Shown: in pieces, positions 36,194 through 47,270 of the stretch
How positions within the stretch are numbered: position 1 is the first letter of the stretch
Layout of the letters: each line of letters starts with the position of its first letter
From: Todiramphus chloris collaris
Taxonomy: Eukaryota > Chordata > Aves > Coraciiformes > Alcedinidae
Length of the DNA stretch: 64,000 nt
Assembly: GCA_025345505.1 (NCBI GenBank)
Contig: JANVCC010000270.1
Span: 4,824,157-4,888,156, forward strand
Direction: 5' to 3'
Program-made: the position numbers and the translations under genes
Notes under the pieces: generated by a model
Database searches by the model: none
What the model was told of the DNA's origin: nothing
What the model saw: only the letters and a program-made list of their open reading frames with translations

Positions 36194-39100
36194 CTGCAGT
36201 TTGCTTGGGCATCCTTCTTTTGAGGGGCTTGCTGCACTCTTCTAAACCAAAGCTTTGCATCTGACGTGCTTCTTGCTGTCCACTCCAACTTGCTGTATGA
36301 ACCTGTCATGACAGCATTGTATTATGGAAGGATACTGTCTGTGGTGGGGGCCAGGGCTGAAACAGAACCTCACTGAAAAATCTCCTGTCTGGGAGATGAT
36401 GAATTTGGAATAACTTCCGACTGATGGTTGGAGTATCGTCCGCACCCGTACTTTCGATGCCTGTGAAACGTGTTACATCGGTGATTCTTAAAGACCCCGA
36501 CAAATTCTATTCCTCGTAGCACCCAGAAACTGTCCTGGAATTTTCCTCCGTACCTGTTTTTGGATCCTGTTTTGTTGGCAGTGTGGTACAAGCTGCAGCT
36601 GGCACCCAGATCATACAGTGCTGGGCTTTGTGTAAACAGGCACGAGAATGAATGTGGGCAGGGCTGTAGCCTCTGCGGTTGCTCTCTTTGTAGCACAGCT
36701 CCTTCGTCTTTTGTATGTGAAATCTAGACAGATTTAACAAACCTAGTGCAGGGTCTGAAGTGGCAACCAGCATCGTATCAAAGCACTTAGTATATTAGAA
36801 AAGAACATGCTTATACAGCAGAAGTTATGTATAGCTAGCTATTTTAACTGGCGTAAGGAAAAGGTATTTGGGAAGTACTTAAAAAAAAAAAAATCTACAG
36901 ATTTTTATTCTGTGTCAGAAGGCAGTATTTAGGAATCTCACTGTGAACACATCTATCAGTAAAAGCAACTCCCCCCCTCGTTTTTAGGGGTACTTCCATT
37001 CTGTGTTGATGTTGGAGTACCAAGAACCATCCATTTGCCTGGTCTGTTAGCTAGGATTTGGTGCAGAGGGTCTACCCTTAGTGATGGGATGAGGTTATTT
37101 AGGGATGCCAGATGTGATGGGTGAAACCAACCCCACTTTCTGCTAAATTAGATGAAAATGTTTTAAGAAATAACACGAGTTTTCTCATGACCAAGCACTT
37201 GAAATATTACGGAAAATAAAAGTAGATTTTCTCCCTCCTAAATGCAAAAGAGCCATTGGAAATGGTTTCAAACAGGCAAATTACAGATTCAAAAATATGT
37301 AGAGCTAATTTATCACAAACGAAGCGTGCTTATTTCCTCACTCCTTTGCTTCAGAGACACTGTTAACTAGCTTGTTTTCTGAGACTGTAACACACACAGA
37401 CATTAAACAGGGAACAGTAGAAGGTAGAGTAGTAACAGCACTGGTGGCAGAAACACCACTTAGCTTCTTATTAAATAAAAACTGTTTGGCTTCCAACTTC
37501 TTGAGTTACTGTAGTTATTTCACTCAGTTTGCCCAGCCTCTCTTTTTAAGACATTTGTTCTGCTCAAAGATGTAAGGAATTTTGTTGGTGTTTTTTTTGC
37601 TAGAACACTTTGCTGATTTAGATAATAACCCTTTCCCCCCACCCCATCATTTTTGTTCAACACATGAGATGAACAGTTTCAGATTGAGGCTTGGCCCTCA
37701 TGAATTGGAGTTTCAGGAAGCAGAAAAAGGGAGTGCTAAAAGTGCCTTCAAATAAATCATGATTAATTGCATGTAGAAATGCTCTGACTTCATTTGAATA
37801 TGCTTAACAAGCCTTTTACTGACTAGCACCAGATTCTGCTGTTGGAGGGTAAAACTGGGAGTACGTAGCATCAGGACCTATTTGAATATGCTCCTAGTAC
37901 TAGAAAGCACAAGCAGGAGTTCTGCTGCAGTCTGCTGATGGCAGTGAGAGCAGACTGGATCCTGAAACTGGACATCTTGTGTGTACGGTGCGGGTACCGC
38001 TCTTCTTCCCCAGGAGCAGTGAGCATCCAAGGCTTTTTTGAAAGAGGACTCTGCTTTGGTCACCTTTGTTTTCCCTTTTCCCTGCTCTCTCCTTTCAAAA
38101 AGGCCTTTTCTAGTCCCCTAGCTGTGGCACCAAAGGATTTCACAGCGTTATTTGGCTACATTTGAGGTTTTTTCATTGCCACCAGAGCAGCCTGCGTGAT
38201 GCACCTTCCTGAGCTGTTGCACATGTTCGTAGTACCTCTGTGCTCCATCACTCTTGGGACTTTGGGGGCCTGGCCATTTTGCAAGGCAAATTCTTTCTTG
38301 CTCATGGCTGCTGCTGTGCAGTTCTGCTTTCCCTGGGATCCTTCCCTCTGAAAGTCACTGTTGCTATATGGGCAAGTGGAAACTGCTCTTTCTGAGAGTG
38401 GGGGAGGAATAAAGAATGAACAGTTTTCAAGCTGTAAGCTGCTGTCACCAAAGTAATGCCACACACTTGCTGTATCGGCCATCAGTTCAGCTCTCACACC
38501 GCTTTGCTGTTCATCGTCTTCATCGGGGTGTTCAGCATTTGGTCATGAGGGTTAACTTGGGAGAGGAGATTGCAATTTGTTGAGGTGCCCTAGAGTGAAA
38601 CCCTCATTAAGCAGTGGCAGGCAGAGGAGCCCAGCTCCCCAGCCTCGACAGAAAATGCATCCCCAGGGGACAGTTCCTCTGGCCTTGGTGTGACTTGCAC
38701 TGTCTGTCTTTAACCAGGGTCTGTGGTTAAGTTGGGAAGGACAGCTGCCTTCTACAGCCTTGTCATACTTCACCACTAAGGAAGGAGAAAAGCTTTCCTC
38801 TTTTCCTCCTTTGATGATACTTTTCATGTCCTGCCTTCCAAAGGAAATAAAGGCAGAGGTGATGCTTTAATCTATTAGCAGCTCCACAGATTCCTGTTAA
38901 GGTTTGGGGTTTTTTTGGTTTTTTTTTTTAGTTTTTGGTGTTAGTAAAAGAAACAGAGCCCATTATTAAAAATCAGCAAGGGGAAGGAGCAGCAGGATGG
39001 TAACCAGTGTCTGGAAAAGAAATGGAAAAGCCATGTAACATGGGAAGCAGCTACAGGCTGAAGGTTGGGAAGATACAGGAGGTGGGAGGCAGAGCATCAG

Positions 39101-41113
39101 TAAAATGCGTATGGGATAGCTGAAAATGTTGGATAGGAAAGAGTGACAGTGGAGAGAGTGGAAAGTGAGTGTATCAGAAGGTGCTGGCAGTAGTTTTGAG
39201 GGGCAGGAGCCTCTTCAGTTATGTATAATACTTCAGCAGTGCAAAAAGATGGAGTTTGTTCTTGTTGATGAGCTATTAAGAGCTCAGGTCTTTGTATCTG
39301 CTCTGTGGCCACACTGTTTCCAGAGAGGTAAGAGATCTGCCAGAGCAGACATAAACCAGTTGTTGGAAAAGGCTCATCTTCTGTCCTTCTCACACAGTCA
39401 GGGGACTTGTGGAACAATGGGAACACTCAGAGATGCCCGCAAGTCCCGTCCTAACCCTTGTCCCACCCCATGCTTTTGAGTTTTCTTAACCTTAGCTGGC
39501 TAATGCTCCAGCAGCAAAATACAAATGCTACCATCCTTGCTGCTAGGCAAAGTGATGGTATTTTAAAGCAAGCTTTGAAGGCATCCAATGGTGAGGTGCT
39601 TCAGGGTAAAGGTTTGATTTTTAGCTCGATTGTTTAGATTTCCAGTTTATTCTTCCTCCTCCTCAGTTGGGCTTGTGCAAGTTGCCTTTCAGGTAATGCA
39701 GAAGAAATAATACCCAGTTCTTTTGCTTTTCTTTCTTACTTTTTCTTAAATTATCAGACTGGCTTAGAAACACATTTTGAGAGGAACAGGTTATTTTTCT
39801 TAGAATTTTTGTGGTATCTGAAACTAAGGTATCTCAGTAGCAATTAAGAAACAGCTTATTTTTCATATCCATACTGTACTTCTTCTTGTGCTATGCATAC
39901 ATCTCCTTCTCACCCCTCTCATCTAGCAACTTTTCATGAAATCCAGCTTAATTTAATATTAGTTGCAAGTTTTTGCATTGGTATTTTAATTTTAGTTCTT
40001 TTTCCAAAAGGAAGGCAAATTAAAGAAACAACCCTTGTGAGATACAGACTCGTAGATGATGATACCAATTTGCTTTTCACAGTTAGGCACAATAAATGAC
40101 TTTTTATTGCAGGTGAAATTTGCTGCACTGACATGTTTCCTCCTCCACAGCACACGGTTGGGTTCTGAGACAGGGATAAAGTGGTAGCAGACATGAAACT
40201 GAAGCAGCAGTTAACTTCTTCTTTAACTTCATATTTATCTGCTTGATAAGCTACATGGTAAGCTGTATGGATGGCCTATTTTCCTATTGTATTTTAATTT
40301 CCTGTTACCTGTGAGGAATTTGCATTTAGCTTTGTGGTGAGCTTCCCCAGGGAGCATAATGTTATAGTCAAAAAAAAAAACCAACCCAAAAACCAAATCA
40401 AGAAACAGGCCTTGCTTTTTCAAAATGCCTCATGAAAAAATTGAAGAGCTTTTTCTGTGTGGGGAATGAAGAAAGAAATCTGAGTCGACTACACTTTTGT
40501 CAAAGTAGATTTTATTATTTATGTCCTGATTCAGTATTAGATTATTGCAGTCTCATTCCATCTTAATTTCATCAGTCAGCAGAGTTATTTCGGCACGGAT
40601 GTGGCACAGGGGACGGCAGAGATAGCCTCTGTGTGGAAATATTCTCTAGTCTGCAAGGGTAAAAAGGCCCTTCCTGGAGGCCAGCACCACTGCCCTATTA
40701 AATCTGCTGCAAATGTGAGCTGAGCCATTGAGCACTTTGAACTCCAGGTGTTTTAGACAAAACTTGGGAAGACATTTTTTGTTACTATGAATACACCGAG
40801 GATTTGGCACGAGAAAAAGGGACTGAGGCCCTTTGCCTGTAATGGGCACCACAGAGGCAAACTTGGCCTCACATTTTGCTCCGAGGGCCGTGAGCTTGCC
40901 TGCCTCTTGGTGAGAGGTGTACAGGAGTGGGCCCTGCCAGAAAAACACTGATACTATTAACTACCTTGACCTAACCTGCAATAAAAATAACTCTTCTCTG
41001 GGACACGCTCACTGCAGTCTCTTCTCCGATGCCACACTTTTACTGACTTCCCATGGTAAAGACAACCAGGCTGTGCCTGCATGGTTGTAGGGAGAAGATG
41101 GAGTAATAGGTGG
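36194..41113. other. Non-coding DNA with T/G and A/C low complexity
   Basis: Includes a T-rich tract with GG interruptions at about 38901-38938 and an A/C tract at about 40369-40400. A possible 26-base splice-bounded segment lies at 39667-39692 (acceptor CTTCCTCCTCCTCAG, donor CAG|GTAATG). No exon, RNA gene or named repeat is supported. Confidence 0.45.
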
Positions 41114-41351
41114 CAATATCCACTGTATGATAGTGACAATATCCACTGAATGCTAGTGACAATATCCACTGTATGATAGTGGCAATATCCACTGTATGAT
41201 ATGACAATATCCACTGTATGATATGACAATATCCACTGAATGCTAGTGACAATATCCACTGTATGATAGTGACAATATCCACTGAATGCTAGTGGCNNNN
41301 NNNNNNCAATATCCACTGTATGATAGTGGCAATATCCACTGTATGATAGTA
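41114..41351 (+). repeat. 22/23-bp minisatellite interrupted by a gap
   Basis: Eight units before the gap and two after it each start CAATATCCACTG. Two unit types occur: one continues TATGATAGTG and the other AATGCTAGTG. Two units (41183-41226) lack one base. Within a unit, CACT and AGTG can pair over a seven-base loop. Full units are CpG-free and AT-rich. The true copy number is unknown because of the gap. Confidence 0.95.
41297..41306. other. Assembly gap, ten N
   Basis: Ten N lie inside the minisatellite. A round length of ten usually means a placeholder of unknown size, so the array was probably not resolved. Frames that cross it show X residues and should be ignored. Confidence 0.98.
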
Positions 41352-41697
41352 GAAGACAGAAGTTTGTCTTCCTCCTGGACTTACACCCTGATAATTGAAA
41401 CTTTACAATCCAGCATTTTAAATGGCCAAATCAGTTCTTGCCCTCAGAGGCATTTCAGGACATGCAGCTGCAGTGTATGTATTTGTAAGATTCAACATTT
41501 AGTTTTATGCTTTAGAAACCTGGTGTAATTTCTATGCTGGTGCTAGACTCTTGTCTGCATTCCATAACCTTATCTGTTAAGGTCAGAGCTATCAGATCTG
41601 GTTAGTCCTGGCCTGATTTCCAGAACAGGCAAGTTGCCTGCAGCTCTCCACTTCACTTTAATGGGTCTCTGGGTGCACACAGCACTACTGTGGAAAG
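41352..41697. other. Non-coding DNA, nothing recognised
   Basis: Unique sequence flanking the minisatellite. No supported feature. Confidence 0.5.
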
Positions 41698-41758
41698 TAT
41701 CCCAAGTATACATACCAAGTATCTGTACATATACCCAAAAGTGTCCCAAAGTATACAT
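41698..41758 (+). repeat. Imperfect direct repeat
   Basis: GTATCCCAAGTATACAT (41698-41714) recurs as GTGTCCCAAAGTATACAT (41741-41758), with related ACCAAGTATCTGTACAT between them. It looks like a decayed short tandem array. Confidence 0.6.
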
Positions 41759-41854
41759 TGGTACCTAATGCAGTGTATCCAGGGGTGGAAATGTCAGCTT
41801 AGTGTTCTCTGTCCCTGGAACGCCTGTACAGAAGAAGCCAAATAGGTCAGTGCC

Positions 41855-41876
41855 TATATATATGTATATTATATAT
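41855..41876. repeat. AT-rich TA microsatellite
   Basis: TATATATATGTATATTATAT is a short degenerate TA repeat. Confidence 0.7.
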
Positions 41877-42543
41877 CACCCATAGGTGAGTTTCCACCCT
41901 CTGTTGAGTCTTACTCCAGGTGTTTTTGTTGAAATGTTTGAGTGGGGCTCTGCATGGGTTTCTGTAGACTTGACAGCTGCTTGGACCCTCGATGAGCAAA
42001 GGTGGGCAGAGCAAGCTCCATCTCTTTAACGGCTTCCCATAAGGGGTGGGGTGAGCGAGGAGTTGCCCCTTCCTGAACACTTGAGCCAGAAAAGAGACAA
42101 AAGCAGCCAGAAGACATCTCCTGGATGCTAAGATGATTTCTTGTTTGGTTAACTTTCCCCTCTTCCCTGAGCCTCTTCTGCTCAACTCCACTCTTAACTG
42201 TCTCATCTTTTCTTTTGCTTGGACCATCACTCCCTTTCCTTCCATTCAGCTGATCCCTTCCTCACGTTTCTCTGCCAAACCAGCTGCAGGGGAACAGAAA
42301 ACCTGAGGGCTGTCCACGCACGCAGCTTCCCCTGAGAGAGACAGCAGCTTGCTGCTTGCTTGCTCCTGCTCTGTTTCAAGGCAGAGGAAACTAAAATAGC
42401 TTAAAATACTTATTGCTTTTGAAGGTGAACATGTGACTGCCTCAAACTGCATCGCCACCAAAAGCTTACAGAAATAACATGTGGTCTGCTGCCATCTGCT
42501 TACACCTCTTTCCTCCACCCTCCCTTGCTCTTGTCACTTCAGG
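41877..42543. other. Non-coding DNA, nothing recognised
   Basis: Pyrimidine-rich toward 42160-42250. The minus frame at 41847-42245 (132 codons) has no known domain. It could be upstream sequence of the LINE/SINE relic that follows, but I cannot align it to one. Confidence 0.4.
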
Positions 42544-42660
42544 CTGCAGTAAGCTCTTCAAAGCAAAGACCATCTTCTCTGTCTTTGCCGTGGCACCTTC
42601 TCCACCCCATCTTCATTTGGCCCTCTTTCAGATAGCACCGTAATACAAATAATAATAGTA
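42544..42660 (+). repeat. Ancient amniote LINE/SINE 3' end, L3-like
   Basis: The order GTAAGCTCTTC, GACCATCTTCTCTGTCTTTG, a CACC block, TTTGGCCCTCTTTCAGATAGC, then ACCGTAATACAAATAATAAT follows the 3' end of an old reptile and bird interspersed repeat (TAAGCTCTTCGGGGCAGGG, CAGCGCCTAGCACAATGGGG, GGCGCTACCGTAATACAAAT). The 3' tail is especially well kept. I assign it to the L3/CR1-L3 or a related SINE group from memory. The exact family name is uncertain. Confidence 0.7.
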
Positions 42661-45590
42661 GTGGAGTTAATAGCTCTATAATGTAATCTTGATGGGGATG
42701 TGGGTTGAACCAAAGAGGAGTTTAATTTTGTGGTATCTGCTCAGTTGCAGCTCAGCCCTTACATGGATTTGTTGGTAACACGCAGATCTCAGGTATTGAT
42801 CAATGATGTAATTGTCAACCTATGGTAGGACAGATGATGTCATTCTTACCCGGTTACTGAAGCCACTGACCTTGAGACAGATCAGATGGTTGAGCAGCAG
42901 AGATGGGTCACTGATTATAAAATGCCCTTGTTTTAAAACTAAACTGTCACCTGTTAATTACAGGGGAGGAATAACTATAACAAAATGCCAACATGTCACA
43001 AAAGATACAACATTTATTGACTTTCACCAGCAGTTACATGCTCTTGTTTTGACAGGTGACTTTTGATGGGTTTGTTGCTTTGTTGCCTTGTCCGTCATTT
43101 CCATTTACGTTGGGGTAGCATAAAAGCTGACTTATGTGAGCCCAAGGAAAACATTTGTTTCTGATAACAAGTCACACACTGAAAAATAATAAAAAAAAAA
43201 AAAGTAGAGATGGATGTGATATCAGAAATTCTGGTAGGTGGGAGAAAAATACATGGCACAGTTTTTCTGATGAGAAAGCCCAGTTTCCTGCCCCCCTCAC
43301 TAGAGATGGCCTGAATATGTATTGGAGTAAGAGGTAGCATCACTTTTCATTTGAATACTTCATAAAATAAAAAGTGCTAAGCATCGACCAGCTTTTGCTT
43401 GTAGATAAACAGCAGGCAGAACTTGAGAAAGGTCATAGAGAAAAAGGAAATAAAAGTACTTGCTGTGATTGCTAATAACATGGTTGAGAAGAAGACATAT
43501 TTTTATCTCCGTGGAAGAGACTGAGAGACCCCAGCACAAGCTTAAGAAATGTTCAGTTATGAGAAACATGGATCCTGGAAAGAAAAAACAGGTTTAAACT
43601 GAGGAACTTGCCAAAGATTTCACGCAGATCCTTACCAAAAGTAGTGGAAGAAGTTAATAATTTGCATGAATTTGTGACCTAATAAAGACGACTACTAAAG
43701 AGTTATCTGACTAATTAATTACTGCAGTGAATTGATCTTGGGAAATCACAGAGGCATAGCTCAGTTGGGTTCTGTATTTTCCACTTTTCTTTGAGGCAGA
43801 AGTTTCTTCGGTAGCTTGTGTTTGAAACTAATGAATATTGTGGGCAATAATTCACTTTTATGAGTTTTATGAGCATGTGCTTTGCGTTGTTGAAATCCAT
43901 TTCGCTGTTTCAAGGACTTTTAAGGTCTTCTGTTTTCCTAAAGTATTTGCTTATGGATAATGTTACCTAATGTCTAGGCAACTTCTAACGTGCAAGATCT
44001 TGTAGTCTGTTAAAAGCAGTTAAGATGCTAAAGACTGTCCAGTTCTTTACGTGCCAAGGACCTTGTGCTTGGAAATCCTTCACGCTCTGCCTTGGTGAGA
44101 ATTTCAGGTTTCAGAGGGATGAAGTACAAACTTTGATGGAATATGGTCCCTTCAACAGTATTTATCTTCTAAGTGGGCAATAAATCTACGTATGGATAAT
44201 TGAAATTGTGAGAAAATAATGAAAAGAAGGAACTTAATCCTGTAATGGCAAAGGAAACAGAAAATCTCTTGCACACACTCTCTGCCCCAGGGATTAAGCA
44301 CCTGTCTTCATTTTTCAGCAAGTTTCTGCAGCTTCACTGCATCCAGTGCGATCTCAAACTCGAGGATGCTTTCCCAGATGCTCACTCTTGCTCAAGGAAA
44401 CATCCCTTTTCTTCAGAGCCCTTTGCAGTCCTGCCTGTGAGTTAAGTTTGTCCTGATAGGGAGGTCCCATCCAAACAGAGGGAAAGATCCTGTTTTGCAT
44501 TTTTCTTCCTTTCTCTGCTTGTAGATCTTGTAATCTGAGAGCTCTAGCATCAGCCCTGAAAGGAAGCTCTGCAAAGCACAAATGTGGAACGTTCCATGGG
44601 AGAACCTGCCTACCTCTGTCTCAGTAAAATGATAAAGTTAGACCTTTGTTTCAGAAGTGTCACGTGAGGGGAAAGCAGCTTTACAACTCCTCTCTCTGTC
44701 ATGCTGTAAAACTGTGTGGTAGTCACTTTTGGGGGAAAAATACTTCATGCCCTGTTGCTCTTTTCTTCTGAGGCTGAGCAGCAGCGGCGGTCCCCTCTGC
44801 AGAGGGTTCAGGAGTGCAACTGGCACCCTAAAAAATGAAAAACACTTCAGTTATTTGCATAGTGGATCAGAATCCATCCCGCCCGTCTGCCAGAGCAAAG
44901 ACCACAAACTTTCACATTTGAGTCATCTGCTGAAAAGCTACATATTTTTATGGAGAGAGAGCTAAGTATTTGTTTTGAAGTAATTTTATTTGCTTTCTTG
45001 TAGCTGAATCATCTGACTCTTGGATGGTGAGGGTTATGTATCAACAGGATTTTCTTCATGTCTTTCTGTGTCTGCTGAACTACAATGATCAGAGTTTGAC
45101 CTTGCTTCCAGTCATGAGAACAATTGTTTGATCCTAGTGTGAATATCAAGGTTTGTGTCTATAGAAACCAATCAACACTTCCTCCTAGTTTTTGTAAATA
45201 GGCTGTGACTGTGACAATTGAATTTCCTGTCTCTTTTATATCTAAATCAAAAAAATCTCTGCACCCAAGGATGTCTCATCTTCCAGGTTCGCCATCTATC
45301 TCCTCATTAGTAGGCATCATCTTGATTACAGTCTGTATTTCTCCTGTTGAAGTATGCCCAGGTATCACTGGAACCTATCTTCCATTTCTCTTCTGCATCA
45401 TGTATTTGTTTAAGGGACTTTCTGAGTAATAACCATAGGAAATAGCAAATAATATAAGATAAGCTGTTTGAACTGCCTACAATCAACATTGCACAACATT
45501 TAGTACTTTTTCAGGAAAACCTTTTAAAGTGACATTTTTCCAACCTCGGTGGCAGTTCTGTGTTGATTTTTCTTCCTTTTTACATTTCAG
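42661..45590. other. Non-coding DNA with weak relics and an acceptor-like site
   Basis: A weak antisense MIR-like stretch lies near 44610-44665 (CTCTGTCTCAGTAAAATGAT). A strong acceptor-like TTTTTCTTCCTTTTTACATTTCAG-type tract ends at 45590 directly before CATG. No gene is supported. Confidence 0.45.
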
Positions 45591-47194
45591 CATGAATGAT
45601 TCAGATGATCTTGAGATACAGACCCCTACCTTTTAGTGTTTTATCTGAAAACAGGCCAGCTCTTTCACTGAGTAGCCACACAGCGCCTTCACGTTCGGGG
45701 GGGTGGAATTTGGCTGTAGCGTTGCCGTGCTATTAGGGATCTACCTTCTCATTTGTAGGAGAATTTGTCTGTAATCAGTCAGTTTATAGACTCTTCCATA
45801 CCTCATTTTGTACCCAGGCAGCAGGAGCTCTTTGGGTAGCGCTGCACTGCACGTACTGTATTTTAGCTGAAGATCTTTGGTATTGCTACAGCCATCTCCC
45901 GAGGAGCACTGTGGTCCTAGGCACAGGAAGCAACAGGAAGGATTTTCAGCAAAGCTGTTGGTTGCCCAGACAGGGTGGAACAGAAGGAAGGGATGGAGAG
46001 AGCATACAAGCTATGGGAGATGTGTTCAGGAAAAGTGTTGGGGAACGTGGGACTGTCTGAATAAGGACATGCAGGGGCGGTTATGGTTGCAAGCACCAAG
46101 TGTGGGGACACTATTTTGGAGCTGCTGTGACTGTCAGGGTTGGATTGTGTGATTGGGTTGAGATTAAGATGAGGACTCAGGAGGAAACTGGGGTAAGGAG
46201 TCTGAGGAGGAAAGCAGCAGGACTGAAGTGACAGAAGGTCAGAGGGAAATCTTTGTTCCATACATTGGGATGGAGTTTGTGATTGCTCAGGCTGCAGCTG
46301 GATGCTGCTTGTCCTGTCTGGTGTGAAGATAGAAGACCATTCCACCTCTGGTTGGTTGTTACAGTCCAAGTGCTTGATACAGCCTCACAGCCCTGCAGGA
46401 CAGCAGACTGAACTACGCAGGTGCTGTCCCTCTGCATCGGTGCAAAAACTCTGGTGTGAAACCACATAGTTAAGCTTGAACTGTTGCTAAGCCTGTTCAG
46501 AATGTGACCTTGCACTGAAGTGGATGAAGAGCATTCACACAGTTCAAGCAGCTCGGTGGTGGGGAAGCAGTCTCTGACAAGAGGATGCAACAAGTGTCTT
46601 GCTGGCAGGAGTGCTCTGTGAGTGCATCTTTCCACGTGTTTGTACCCCTTAGTCTCTCTGTCCCTGGGCTCCCAGCACCGATCTGTGAATGCAGATTTTG
46701 CATCTTAACCCTGCACTTTTGATTCACATGAGGTCCAGTTTTCTGTTCCTGCTTGCAGTTAACCTCAGTGCCTCCAGTAGAAGAGGTATTTCTGTTTGCA
46801 TTTCAGAGTTTCAGTCCCGATAACGATTTTGACCCATAGCTCCACGCAGATGTCCCCTTCTGGGTCTGCCGGTGTCAGCACGCGCTGCCGCGGGCTCACC
46901 GCACCTCGCCTTGGAAGTGACCCACTTTGATCTGCTCTGGGGTGGAGCATCTCCCCGGATGGCTGGAGGCAAAACTGGTTTAGCAGAAAAGAGCACAGAG
47001 AGTAGTTTGTAGCCACTCCAGTTGGTTTTTGTCACCATGATGGATTGCAGGAGGAGTTTACAGCGTGCTGCTAGCGCGTCTGGGGGGAGACAGCCAGCCC
47101 AGGAAGAGGGGCAGCTGGTGCCGAGCACGTGCGTGGGAGGAAAACCTCATCAAGTGGCATAGCTGGGGCTGGAAGGGACCTTTGTCCACAACCT
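45591..47194. other. Non-coding DNA, nothing recognised
   Basis: The ATG at 45592 after the acceptor-like site opens only 14 codons. Overlapping frames at 45877-46727 (up to 152 codons, both strands) have no recognised features. GGCTGGAAGGGACC near 47167 recalls CR1, but the match does not extend. Confidence 0.45.
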
Positions 47195-47270
47195 CAGTCT
47201 CTGAGTCTCAGTTCTGTCTGTGCGGTGGGGAAAAAACCTTCTCGCAGACGTGTTGTGAACGGGTGCTAAT
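47195..47270 (-). repeat. MIR-like SINE relic, antisense
   Basis: CTCTGAGTCTCAGTTCTGTC, then GGTGGGGAAAAAAC, then TGTTGTGAACGGG and TAATTTTAG follow the reverse complement of a MIR core (CTGTGCCTCAGTTTCCCC, TGGGGATAA, TGTTGTGAGGATTAAAT) in the right order and spacing. Diverged, without clear ends. Confidence 0.45.

Noticed and set aside
41114-41351. Repeat protein frame with a SGYCHYHTVDIV pattern on the minus strand
   Set aside because: It is a direct read-through of the minisatellite and crosses the N gap; no gene context.
47160-47180. Second CR1 copy
   Set aside because: GGCTGGAAGGGACC recalls CR1, but neither flank continues the consensus.
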